DNA of 9,275 nucleotides from CAZVWW01 sp964631265. Lineage in GTDB: Bacteria; Thermotogota; Thermotogae; MWEM01. Positions 1 to 7,247 of this stretch are shown here, piece after piece (the stretch's first letter is position 1; every line of letters begins with the position of its first letter). A program made the translations under genes and the position numbers. The notes below the pieces were generated by a model. The model had not been told where the DNA came from, made no database searches, and saw nothing but the letters and a program-made list of their open reading frames with translations. The stretch lies in assembly GCA_964631265.1 (NCBI GenBank), contig CAZVWW010000092.1, positions 1-9,275 of the forward strand. The letters run 5' to 3'.

Positions 1-1302
1 CAGAAACTTCCGGAGATGTTTTTTAACCGCCCTCTTGTAATTATCGGGAATAATCTTCGGGTAGTTTACAAATATCTTGATAACAGGTGGTTTCACACCG
101 ACCTGTGTGGCATAGTACATTCTGATCCGCTTTCCCTTCGGGGATGGCGGAGACACGAGAATCTTGATACGCTCAAGCGCCGTGTTAATCGCACCGGTCC
201 CGAAGGTGGTGGTATAAGAGGCATAACACTCGTCAACGGCGTTGAATAGTTTTCTCATGCCCGTTTTTTCCTTTCCGGATATAAAGAGAACCTGCGAATA
301 GGGAATAAAATAAAATTCCCGCCTGGCCTCTTCCCTCAATTCCGGATACTGCTCCTCTTTTTCCGGTTCGGAGAGGAGATCGACCTTGTTAAAACAGACA
401 ACGCAGGGTTTTCCGGCATTCTCCACAAAGCCCGCAATCTTTTTGTCCTGGTCCGAGATCCGGCTGTTGATATCGAGCAGGATCACGCATACATCCGCAC
501 TCTCTATCGCACGCTGTGCTCTTAAGATGCTGTAACTCTCCACCGTGTGATACCGGACACGATTCTTTCGTCTCATCCCGGCCGTATCAACAAGGGTATA
601 GGTCTTACCGTACATCTCCACGACGGCATCGATCGCATCACGGGTTGTGCCGGCTATCTCTGTCACCATGCTTCTCTCCCGTTCGAGAAGGGCGTTGAAA
701 AGGAGTGATTTCCCCACATTCGGCTTACCCACTATTGCAACTCTGATGGGCTCTTCTTTGTCCTCTCCGCTCTCTTTCTCAAGTGCTTCGAAGACAGGCT
801 CAAGACTTTCCAATGCGATTTCAAGCATATCGTAGACACCGTAACCGTGCTCGGCTGAGACGGGGATCGGATCGCCGAGTCCAAGCTGATAGAGTTCGGC
901 CAGATTGTTATCGTATTTCTTCTGGCTTTCTGTTTTGTTGGCAACCAATAACGGTTTTACCCCTTTTGAGCGGAGCATGTCAACCACCTTGAAATCCTCG
1001 CTTGTGGGCGGGTTTGCCCCGTCAACAACAAACAAAACAAGGTCACCGTCATCAACCCCGGCCTCCGTGATCTCCCACATCTTTTCCTCTATCTCATCCC
1101 CGGGATCCCCGAACAAACCACATGTGTCAACAACACGGAAGGTCCGATCGTCAAATCGGACCTCTCCTTCTACTGCATCCCGGGTGACCCCCGGACGGTT
1201 GTCTACAATTGCCTTCTTTTTCCTGACCAGCCGGTTGAACAATGTGGATTTCCCGACATTGGGCTTTCCTATAATATGGATCGACGGAATCCTGTCTCTC
1301 AC
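1..1302 (-). CDS. der: Ribosome-assembly GTPase Der (EngA), C-terminus cut off by the window edge
   Basis: Der is a double GTPase that binds the 50S subunit and is needed for its late assembly. I translated this frame from 1302 to 1 and found 434 uninterrupted codons with no stop; family members are about 440 residues, so only a few C-terminal residues are missing. Domain 1 has the P-loop GKPNVGKS (12-19), DTCG (59-62), NKTE (122-125) and VSAEH (148-152). An acidic linker lies near 175-184. Domain 2 has GKPNVGKS (192-199), GTTRDA (about 218-223), DTAG (239-242) and NKVD (305-308). The KH-like domain fills about 350-434. The GTG start at 1302 overlaps the rpsA stop by 4 nt (GTGA) and follows AAGGAG by 5 nt, so translation is probably coupled to rpsA. 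In domain 1, G3 is DTCG and G4 ends in Glu rather than the usual Asp; from memory Thermotoga Der shares both changes. The identification is secure. Confidence 0.97.
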   Translation of the reverse strand, partial: MRDRIPSIHIIGKPNVGKSTLFNRLVRKKKAIVDNRPGVTRDAVEGEVRFDDRTFRVVDTCGLFGDPGDEIEEKMWEITEAGVDDGDLVLFVVDGANPPTSEDFKVVDMLRSKGVKPLLVANKTESQKKYDNNLAELYQLGLGDPIPVSAEHGYGVYDMLEIALESLEPVFEALEKESGEDKEEPIRVAIVGKPNVGKSLLFNALLERERSMVTEIAGTTRDAIDAVVEMYGKTYTLVDTAGMRRKNRVRYHTVESYSILRAQRAIESADVCVILLDINSRISDQDKKIAGFVENAGKPCVVCFNKVDLLSEPEKEEQYPELREEARREFYFIPYSQVLFISGKEKTGMRKLFNAVDECYASYTTTFGTGAINTALERIKILVSPPSPKGKRIRMYYATQVGVKPPVIKIFVNYPKIIPDNYKRAVKKHLRKFL

Positions 1303-2996
1303 TCGGACTCCTTTTGTTTGACAATCTCATCCAGTGTGACCTTTGAGGCGTCATCGTCCATATACTGTTTATAATCGTCCTTTTCGTTTTCCAGCATCTT
1401 TTGTTTGATTGAAATAACCATGTTGCGTCTCTCTTTTTCAGGTTCATAGACGGTTCTCACAACGTTGGCGTTGATCTCATCGCCCACATTCAGGGCATCT
1501 TCAGGGGTTTCAACCCTGTCGACGGAGATCTGACTAACCGGCAGGAATGCCTCAATATTGTAATCATCCAGGAGAACAATGGCGCCGGTGTTGGTGAGCC
1601 GGACTATCTTTCCCTTGACCTCGTCGCCCTTTTTGAGGTCCTTATGGGCCTTTTCCCATGGATCCTCGGTGACTTTTCTGATGCTGAGCCTGATGCGCTG
1701 CTGCTCGGGAAGAACCTCCATGACATAGACCTTGACCTCGTCACCCACCGAGTAGACATCCTCAATATTATCCAGGAAGTTCCAGGACAGCTCGGTCACG
1801 TGGACAAATCCGGAAATATCATCATCGAGTTCAGCGATCACACCGCTGGGGAGGATCTTGACAATTCTGGCATCAAAGATCTCACCGATGGGGAATTTCT
1901 CCTCGACATTCTCCCAGGGATTGCCCTTGACACGTTTGAGACTCAACGACATCTTCCGCTTGTCGGTGTCCACCCCGATGACTTCAACTTCCACCGTTTC
2001 TCCGATGTCAACGATCGATCGGATATCCATTCTCCTGTTGGTCCAGAATATCTCGGATGAGTGCACAAGTCCTTCAAGCCCGGGTTCTATCTTCACGACA
2101 AAACCGAAGGGCAGTATTCTGATGACCTCGCCCTTTACCCGGCTCCCCACTGGATATTTCTCAGTGACGTTCTTCCATGGATCGGGTTGGAGTTCCTTTC
2201 TGCTGAGGGTTACTTTTTCTTCCTTCTTGTCAACTCTGAGAACAACGGCCTTGATTGGATCGCCGAGATCAACCACTTCTCTCGGGTTGAGCTCTCTGTC
2301 ATAAGTGAGTTCTGATCGTGGTATAAGGCCTGTAACGGGACCCAGATCGACAAAAACGCCGAATTTCTCGATTCCCTCGACAGTTCCCTCAATCATCTTG
2401 CCTTCATCTATATTATCCAGGAATGCTCTTATCTCTTTTTCATGGAGTTTCTTTCTCGATAAGACAATGTTGGGCCTGCCACGTTTTCTGAACTTCAGAT
2501 CGATGATCTCGAATTCCATCTCGAGTCCTTCCGCCTTCTCGTTTCTTCTGAGCATAGACTGACTCGCAGGCAGGAATGCCTGTATAACACCAAAGAGGCT
2601 TACCAGATAACCGCCCTTGTTTCGAGAGACTATCTTGCCCTGTACAGGCTTTTTATCATTGTAATAGTCTTTCAATTTCTCGAGCGTTTCCTTCATTGCC
2701 CTTTTTCTCTCTGAGATCCTGATGTGTCCCTCTTCTTCGTTGAAATACGTAATAACACCCTTTACCGAATCCCCGGGTGCGTATTCCTCAATGTCGTTGA
2801 CCAGTTCGGTGTTCTGAATGATTCCTTCACTCTTTGCACCAATTTCAACAACAAGTTCATCGCCATGCGCCTCAAGTACGTGTACTGAGACGTTAGCTCC
2901 TTTTTTAGGAGTCCCTATGAAATTGTCTTCTTGTTCAAGTTTTTCAAGCGCCTCCTCCATGTTCGTAATTTCTGGACTGCCATTTTTCTCGGCCAT
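1299..2996 (-). CDS. rpsA: Ribosomal protein S1 homologue with six S1 domains
   Basis: This is an RNA-binding protein of the 30S subunit that helps mRNA bind and unfold. With the start chosen here it has 565 residues and six S1 (OB-fold) repeats at roughly 32-98, 116-184, 201-268, 285-355, 371-442 and 457-532. Repeats 3 to 6 are the most typical, with GVFVDLG, GFVVKIEPGLEGLVH, SGVIAELDDDISGFVHV and TGAIVLLDDY cores, and they are joined by DPW or NPW linkers (272-274, 359-361, 445-447). A charged segment of about 30 residues comes first and an acidic, lysine-rich tail follows. I chose ATG at 2996 because AGGAGG (3006-3011) sits 9 nt upstream; a TTG at 3005 in the same frame touches the Shine-Dalgarno directly and would add only three residues. 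The gene starts 5 nt after the ispH stop and overlaps der by 4 nt. In some Firmicutes IspH and S1 are fused; here a TGA separates them. Confidence 0.95.
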   Translation of the reverse strand: MAEKNGSPEITNMEEALEKLEQEDNFIGTPKKGANVSVHVLEAHGDELVVEIGAKSEGIIQNTELVNDIEEYAPGDSVKGVITYFNEEEGHIRISERKRAMKETLEKLKDYYNDKKPVQGKIVSRNKGGYLVSLFGVIQAFLPASQSMLRRNEKAEGLEMEFEIIDLKFRKRGRPNIVLSRKKLHEKEIRAFLDNIDEGKMIEGTVEGIEKFGVFVDLGPVTGLIPRSELTYDRELNPREVVDLGDPIKAVVLRVDKKEEKVTLSRKELQPDPWKNVTEKYPVGSRVKGEVIRILPFGFVVKIEPGLEGLVHSSEIFWTNRRMDIRSIVDIGETVEVEVIGVDTDKRKMSLSLKRVKGNPWENVEEKFPIGEIFDARIVKILPSGVIAELDDDISGFVHVTELSWNFLDNIEDVYSVGDEVKVYVMEVLPEQQRIRLSIRKVTEDPWEKAHKDLKKGDEVKGKIVRLTNTGAIVLLDDYNIEAFLPVSQISVDRVETPEDALNVGDEINANVVRTVYEPEKERRNMVISIKQKMLENEKDDYKQYMDDDASKVTLDEIVKQKESE

Positions 2997-3001
2997 GTTC
3001 G

Positions 3002-3889
3002 TCAACCTCCTACACTTCTCGTAATTAAATATTGTTCAATCCGTTCCACCTGTTCCATCGGCGTTGATGTCCCGCTTGCGATGATAACATTGTGGCAATC
3101 GGAAATATTTTGCTCTATTGTCTTTACCCCGGCCAGATTGTGGACCAGATAGCTGTTTTCGTTTCTTTCCTTTGCCAGTTGATACAGCTTTCTTGTATTT
3201 GAACTGTTTTCCCCGCCGATGACCAGAACCGCCTGCTCTCTTCCGGACGCTTTGATGATCTCCTCTTCTCTCAGAACGGTTGCATCACAGATCGTGTTGT
3301 AAACCAGAAGGGAATCGAACATTTTCAGTCTGCGATGTATCGTCACGATCAGGTCTTGAAACGCCTGCCTGGGCATTGTGGTCTGCGCTGTCAGGGCTGA
3401 TTGTGTCCCGGTTACCCCCTCAAGTGTTCCGTCTATCTCATCGGCGTTCTCGATAATGTCAATATCTTCAACAAGGCCCTTCAACGCCATCATTTCCGGA
3501 TGACTTCTTTTTCCAAAGACAAAGACCTGATATCCCTGGCGGGCCAGTTTCTGATTGATTTCAAAACTCCTGCTGACAATGGGACAGGTACCGTCGATTA
3601 TCTCGTTGCCTTTTGCAAAAAGTGCCTGGCGAATGGCGGGGTCAACCCCGTGAGCCTGTATCAGGCATACTTCACCGGACGGCATATCATTTTTGTCAAG
3701 AAGCCTCAGCCCCTTTGAAAAGAGGCGCTTCATGACATACGAATTATGGACCAGTTCACCGGTCACATAGAGTTTATCATACTGAGTCAGGAGCTTATCA
3801 GCCAGGTCTATCGCCCTCCGGACCCCGGAGCAGAATCCGATATTCTCGGTCTTTTTTATAACAATTGCACCATCACGCCTTTTCAGCAA
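3002..3889 (-). CDS. ispH: 4-hydroxy-3-methylbut-2-enyl diphosphate reductase (IspH/LytB)
   Basis: IspH catalyses the last step of the MEP isoprenoid pathway, reducing HMBPP to IPP and DMAPP with a [4Fe-4S] cluster. The 295-residue product has the three cluster cysteines at 20 (GFCSGVRRA), 102 (DGTCPIV) and 201 (NTICDAT). Substrate-site residues are His48 (ELVHNS), His80 (QAHGV), His130 and Glu132 (SHPEM), plus QTT (169-171), SSNT (229-232) and SGTSTP (272-277). Length is normal. The start appears to be TTG at 3889: GAGGA (3893-3897) lies 3 nt upstream, which is close, but no ATG or GTG is in frame before the GFC motif, and an ATT at 3865 is the only other candidate seen. The gene overlaps the end of cmk by 17 nt and ends 5 nt before rpsA, so translation is probably coupled on both sides. 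The function is secure; the exact N-terminus is not. Confidence 0.95.
   Translation of the reverse strand: MLKRRDGAIVIKKTENIGFCSGVRRAIDLADKLLTQYDKLYVTGELVHNSYVMKRLFSKGLRLLDKNDMPSGEVCLIQAHGVDPAIRQALFAKGNEIIDGTCPIVSRSFEINQKLARQGYQVFVFGKRSHPEMMALKGLVEDIDIIENADEIDGTLEGVTGTQSALTAQTTMPRQAFQDLIVTIHRRLKMFDSLLVYNTICDATVLREEEIIKASGREQAVLVIGGENSSNTRKLYQLAKERNENSYLVHNLAGVKTIEQNISDCHNVIIASGTSTPMEQVERIEQYLITRSVGG
3006..3011 (-). promoter_or_regulatory. Shine-Dalgarno of rpsA that decides its start
   Basis: AGGAGG lies inside the last codons of ispH. It is 9 nt from ATG at 2996 but has no spacing to TTG at 3005. The ATG is therefore the likely initiator, and S1 is 565 rather than 568 residues long. Confidence 0.8.
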
Positions 3890-4550
3890 GAGTCCTCTTC
3901 TCTGATATCTTATTTGAGATTTTGTCCACTACTTCTTCGAAAGAAAGATTGGTTGTATCGATCGTCAATGCGTCTTCGGCAGGTTTTAAAGGTGAAAGCT
4001 TCCTGGAGGAATCTCTGTCGTCTCGCTCTTTTATCTCATTTAGAACTTCTTCATACTCAACGTCTATCCCGCTTGAGTCCCAATCTTTTAACCTGCGTCT
4101 CGCCCTTTCTTCCGGACTGGCCGTGAGAAAGATCTTCAAGTCAGCGTTGGGCAAGACCACTGTGCCGATGTCCCTGCCATCCATCACAACCTTCATGCCT
4201 TCTATCATATCACGTATGCTTGATGTGACAAAGTCTCTGACCGTTTCAAGCGTTGAGATGTCTGACGTAAACTGACTGACCTGAGGTGTTCTTATCTCCT
4301 CACCCACCTTTTCTCCATTTATGAATAACGCCCCTCTTCTGTATTCCAGATGAAGGAGCCTCAGTTTCTTTTCAATCGATTGCTCATCACATTTTTTGAT
4401 CCCGTTCTTCAAAAGGAAGCAGGCAACTGCACGGTAGCAGGCTCCGCTGTCAAAATGAATCATCCTGAACCTCTCGCTGACAGCACCGGCCACACTGCTT
4501 TTTCCGGATCCCGCAGGTCCGTCGATTGCCACATGGAACGAATCCATCAT
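3873..4550 (-). CDS. cmk: Cytidylate kinase (CMP/dCMP kinase)
   Basis: Cytidylate kinase transfers phosphate from ATP to CMP or dCMP in pyrimidine salvage and in recycling CMP from RNA and lipid turnover. The 225-residue product has the P-loop GPAGSGKSS (11-19), the nucleotide-site motif FDSGACYRA (33-41, more often LDTGAMYRA), TPQVSQFTSDIS (88-99), the signature MDGRDIGTVVLPNAD (123-137), LTASPEERARRR (142-153) and the lid-side motif RDDRDSSRKLSPL (176-188). Length is typical of bacterial CMP kinase. The start is ATG at 4550, or the next codon, ATG at 4547. GAGGAA in the end of the upstream STAS gene is about 8 nt before the first ATG. The start overlaps the STAS stop by 4 nt (ATGA) and the end overlaps ispH by 17 nt. 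The neighbourhood cmk-ispH-rpsA-der recurs in Firmicutes and Thermotogota. Confidence 0.95.
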   Translation of the reverse strand: MMDSFHVAIDGPAGSGKSSVAGAVSERFRMIHFDSGACYRAVACFLLKNGIKKCDEQSIEKKLRLLHLEYRRGALFINGEKVGEEIRTPQVSQFTSDISTLETVRDFVTSSIRDMIEGMKVVMDGRDIGTVVLPNADLKIFLTASPEERARRRLKDWDSSGIDVEYEEVLNEIKERDDRDSSRKLSPLKPAEDALTIDTTNLSFEEVVDKISNKISEKRTLAEKA

Positions 4551-4882
4551 CCCTTTGCTTCCTCTATTGTATCATATATTTCAAAAATATTGTCAAGTCT
4601 CGTCATTTCAAAAATGCGCTTAATATTCTTTCTGAGACCCACAATCTTCAGTTCCTTCTGATAATTCCTCGTTTCCCTGAGAACAGAGACCAGTGTCCCA
4701 AGTCCTGCGCTGTCAATATACGGCACCTCCGAGAACTCGAGTATCAAGATTTTGGAATCACTTTTGATCAACTCCTCCATCTTCTCCTTGAGTTTGGGGG
4801 AGTGATAAGCGTCGATGTCACCGCTTATCCTCACAATATTCTTTCCATCGGAATCCTGGGTCTCAAATTTCAGATCGTTCAT
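4547..4882 (-). CDS. STAS-domain anti-sigma-factor antagonist (SpoIIAA/RsbV type)
   Basis: This is a single STAS domain of 111 residues. Proteins of this type bind a serine kinase/anti-sigma factor; phosphorylation of a conserved serine releases them. The fold is recognisable from the N-terminal strand pair ending IVRISGDIDAYHSP (16-29), the strand KILILEFSEVPYIDSAGLG (44-62) and the C-terminal part with LKIVGLRKNIKRIF (78-91). Ser58 of DSAGLG is the predicted phosphorylation site. There is no signal peptide or membrane segment, so it should be cytosolic. The ATG at 4882 follows GGAGGG by 6 nt. It sits between aspS (40 nt gap) and cmk (4 nt overlap); no sigma factor, RsbW-like kinase or PP2C phosphatase is in the window, so its partner is unknown. 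From memory T. maritima TM1442 holds the same place. The family call is firm; the role in a sigma-factor switch is inference. Confidence 0.92.
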   Translation of the reverse strand: MNDLKFETQDSDGKNIVRISGDIDAYHSPKLKEKMEELIKSDSKILILEFSEVPYIDSAGLGTLVSVLRETRNYQKELKIVGLRKNIKRIFEMTRLDNIFEIYDTIEEAKG

Positions 4883-4922
4883 TTTTTACCCTCCTCATAA
4901 CAGATCCTTCAACGTTTCAGCT

Positions 4923-6695
4923 CTATTTTTTATTTGATTTTATCTCCAGATTCAACTTGCTTAATTGTTCTTCATCGACTGGTGAAGGGGCGTTTGTCAT
5001 AAGGCATGTTCCGGTTGTCGTCTTGGGAAAAGCGATAACATCCCGGATGTTGCCTTCACCCAGCAGTAGAGATACCAGCCTGTCAAGACCGAGAGCACAA
5101 CCCCCGTGGGGCGGTACACCGTATTTGAAAGCCTCAAGCAGGAATCCGAATTTTTGTTGCTGGGCCTCCCTGTCAAGGCCGAGCAGGTCGAAGACCTCCT
5201 CCTGTACCCGTGTGTCATGGATTCTGATACTGCCTCCGCCGATCTCCCAACCGTTCAGGACAACATCATAGGCCTTTGCCCTGATCTTCCCGGGATTGTC
5301 CTTTCCGTACTGCTTGAGATCCTCGGGAACGGGCATGGTAAAGGGATGATGCTGGGCCACCATTCTGTCCTCTTCCTCGCTGTATTCAAACATCGGGAAT
5401 TTCGTTACCCAGAGCAGTTGAAATTCGTCTTCGGCGATCAGGTTTTCCCGCTTTGCGATATCAAGCCTTAATGCACCAAGTGACGTGTTCACCGTTTTTC
5501 TATCGCCGGCAACGATCAGGATCAGATCGCCGGTTTCCGGTTCCAGTGTTTCGTTAATATGATTGATGACCTCGTTCTCCACCACTTTTCCAAAAGAGGC
5601 CTTGAGTTCGTTCTCTTTCACCTTGATATGCATCAGGCCCTTCGCGCCGTAGCGTTTTGCAAGGTCTTCGAGTTCCTTAAGGTTCTTACGACTGTAGTTT
5701 TCGGCTCCCGAAGAGACGGTTATCGCTTTGACACAGCCGCCGTTTTCCAAAATACCGCTGACAATCTTAAACGATGTCCCTTCAAAAGACTTTGAGATAT
5801 CGTTCAGGCACATATCAAATCTGAGATCGGGTTTATCCGTGCCGTACAGTTCCATCGCATCGTCATAATCCATCCGGATCAGAGGGAGTTTGATGTTGAT
5901 ATCAAAGACGGTTTCAAAGACGTATTGGAGCATTCTCTCCGTGATATCGATGACATCGTCCTCCTCTACAAAGGACATCTCATAGTCTATCTGTGTGAAT
6001 TCAGGCTGTCTGTCCGATCGCAGATCCTCATCTCTGAAACATTTCACAATCTGATAATACTTGTCGAAACCGGATACCATCAACAGTTGCTTGAAGAGCT
6101 GAGGCGATTGGGGGAGGGCGTAGAACGCACCCTTTTTCAACCTGGCCGGAACCAGAAAGTCCCGTGCTCCCTCCGGTGTACTCTTCGTCAGTTCAGGTGT
6201 TTCGATATCCAGAAACCCCTCTTTGCTCAGAAAGTCCCGTATACTCTTGACAATCCTGTCGCGCTGGATGATATTCCGCTGCATCCTCGCGGTTCTCAGA
6301 TCGAGGTATCTGTATTTCAATCTGGCTTCCTCGCTGGTATCTGACTGGATATTGGTGTAAATGGGTGGTGTCTCGGCCCTTGAGAGGACCTCGAGCTCAT
6401 CAACGTCCACCTCTATCTCACCGGTGGGCTGATCGGTGTTAACTGCATCATCCGGTCTCGGACGAACCGTTCCGCGTACGGCAATCACATCTTCTCCGCG
6501 CAGTTTATTGGCCTGCTCATAAAGCGCCTTTTTCTCCGGTGAAAAAACGATCTGCGTCTTCCCGTACCGGTCCCGGATTGTGGAAAAGATGATCCCCCCG
6601 AGATTCCGGTTGTGATCAAGCCAGCCGTTTAATACAATCTCTTCCTTCTCGTTCTTTCGGCTCAGTTGACCGCAAGTGTGTGTTCTCTTGAGCAT
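4923..6695 (-). CDS. aspS: Aspartyl-tRNA synthetase, bacterial type
   Basis: This enzyme charges tRNA-Asp with aspartate and is a class IIb synthetase. The 590 residues match bacterial AspRS throughout: anticodon-binding OB-fold at about 1-105 (NGWLDHNRNLGG, RDRYGKTQIVF), LKYRYLDLR (126-134), TPELTKSTPEGARDFLVP (166-183), ALPQSPQLFKQLL (193-205), motif 2 KCFRDEDLRSDRQPEFTQID (218-237), the bacterial GAD insertion at about 290-410, HHPFTMP (449-455), GGGSIRIH (486-493) and motif 3 GCALGLDRL (532-540). The ATG at 6695 follows a GAGGGGG run by about 10 nt. At the OB-fold site where non-discriminating bacterial enzymes usually have His, this one has Leu32, as E. coli does (Leu30). That suggests, without proving, a tRNA-Asp-specific enzyme. 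It lies 21 nt after the [2Fe-2S] gene and 40 nt before the STAS gene; neither gap shows a terminator. Confidence 0.97.
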   Translation of the reverse strand: MLKRTHTCGQLSRKNEKEEIVLNGWLDHNRNLGGIIFSTIRDRYGKTQIVFSPEKKALYEQANKLRGEDVIAVRGTVRPRPDDAVNTDQPTGEIEVDVDELEVLSRAETPPIYTNIQSDTSEEARLKYRYLDLRTARMQRNIIQRDRIVKSIRDFLSKEGFLDIETPELTKSTPEGARDFLVPARLKKGAFYALPQSPQLFKQLLMVSGFDKYYQIVKCFRDEDLRSDRQPEFTQIDYEMSFVEEDDVIDITERMLQYVFETVFDINIKLPLIRMDYDDAMELYGTDKPDLRFDMCLNDISKSFEGTSFKIVSGILENGGCVKAITVSSGAENYSRKNLKELEDLAKRYGAKGLMHIKVKENELKASFGKVVENEVINHINETLEPETGDLILIVAGDRKTVNTSLGALRLDIAKRENLIAEDEFQLLWVTKFPMFEYSEEEDRMVAQHHPFTMPVPEDLKQYGKDNPGKIRAKAYDVVLNGWEIGGGSIRIHDTRVQEEVFDLLGLDREAQQQKFGFLLEAFKYGVPPHGGCALGLDRLVSLLLGEGNIRDVIAFPKTTTGTCLMTNAPSPVDEEQLSKLNLEIKSNKK

Positions 6696-6716
6696 ATATG
6701 TGTTTCCCCCTCGATT

Positions 6717-7205
6717 TTATTGTGATGTTACTTGATTGATTTGTTCATGGATCAACTCTGCAGCCTTTCTCACCGAATCTACAATCTTTGTATAACCGGT
6801 GCATCTGCAGAGATTCCCCTCCAGAGCCTTCTTGATTTCCTCTTCTGTCGGATTGGGTTTTTTGTCCAACAAGACTTTTGTCGAGAGAATAAAACCCGGT
6901 GTGCAGAATCCGCACTGAATGCCACCCATCTCCACAAAAGCCTTCTGTACAGGATGCATGTTTCCGGGGGTGCCGAGCCCTTCAACCGTAACAATCTCTT
7001 TTTGGTCCAACTCGCCTGTGAAAATGAGACAGGAACAGACTGCCTCCCCGTTCAGGATGATCGTGCAGGCGCCGCACTCTCCCTCGCCACATCCCTCCTT
7101 CACGCTCTTGATCTTCATAACGCGACGGAGAAAGTCCAATGCCCTCATACCGGGATCGACCTCTCTTTTATAGGATTCCCCGTTCAATGTGAAAGTTATT
7201 GTCAT
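6717..7205 (-). CDS. [2Fe-2S] small subunit of the molybdenum hydroxylase family (CoxS/XdhC-like), without partners in the window
   Basis: This 162-residue protein matches the small iron-sulfur subunit of xanthine dehydrogenase, aldehyde oxidoreductase and aerobic CO dehydrogenase. In those enzymes it passes electrons between the molybdopterin site and FAD or an outside acceptor. The N-terminal ferredoxin-like domain carries Cys39, 44, 47 and 59 (CGEGECGAC then CSC). The C-terminal helical domain carries Cys98, 101, 133 and 135 (QCGFCTPG, GNLCRCTGY). All eight ligands and Gln97, which contacts the pterin in relatives, are present, so it looks functional. The ATG at 7205 follows GGAGG by 7 nt. 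No molybdopterin large subunit, FAD subunit or cofactor-maturation gene is next to it; gcvH lies upstream behind a hairpin and aspS downstream after 21 nt. The substrate cannot be inferred. It might serve a distant enzyme or act as a free electron carrier. Confidence 0.93.
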   Translation of the reverse strand: MTITFTLNGESYKREVDPGMRALDFLRRVMKIKSVKEGCGEGECGACTIILNGEAVCSCLIFTGELDQKEIVTVEGLGTPGNMHPVQKAFVEMGGIQCGFCTPGFILSTKVLLDKKPNPTEEEIKKALEGNLCRCTGYTKIVDSVRKAAELIHEQINQVTSQ

Positions 7206-7220
7206 GCCAATTCCTCCAAA

Positions 7221-7241
7221 CCCCCGTATTGAATACGGGGG
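7221..7241 (-). promoter_or_regulatory. Perfect intercistronic hairpin between gcvH and the [2Fe-2S] gene
   Basis: On the transcribed strand CCCCCGTATT, one central C and AATACGGGGG form an exact inverted repeat, folding as a stem of at least 8 bp with a 5-nt loop (UUCAA). It begins 7 nt after the gcvH stop. Only three U follow before the GGAGG Shine-Dalgarno of the next gene (7213-7217), so it is a poor classical terminator. It might act as a partial terminator, an RNA-processing or 3'-end-protecting stem, or a block on ribosome access to the downstream start. The inverted repeat is seen; the role is inference. Confidence 0.75.
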
Positions 7242-7247
7242 ATAGCA

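Noticed and set aside
1..1302. A possible frameshifted or broken der, since only short complete frames are seen here
   Set aside because: Codon-by-codon reading from GTG at 1302 to base 1 gives one open frame with every Der motif in order; it is only cut by the window edge.
905..1321. A 138-codon plus-strand open frame and shorter minus-strand frames around the start of der
   Set aside because: The der reading frame through the same bases carries P-loop, DTCG and NKTE motifs without interruption; the others are low-complexity Ser/Thr-rich shadows.
3002..3889. An IspH-S1 fusion protein, as in some Firmicutes
   Set aside because: A TGA at 3002-3004 ends ispH and rpsA has its own Shine-Dalgarno and ATG at 2996, in another frame.
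6732..7232. A 166-codon plus-strand open frame lying across the whole [2Fe-2S] gene
   Set aside because: It is antisense to a gene with eight conserved cluster cysteines, has no recognisable domain and no good Shine-Dalgarno; it is a shadow frame.
7221..7241. The hairpin as a strong rho-independent terminator
   Set aside because: Only three U follow the stem before the next Shine-Dalgarno, so a classical terminator is not supported; it is listed as a hairpin of unknown role.
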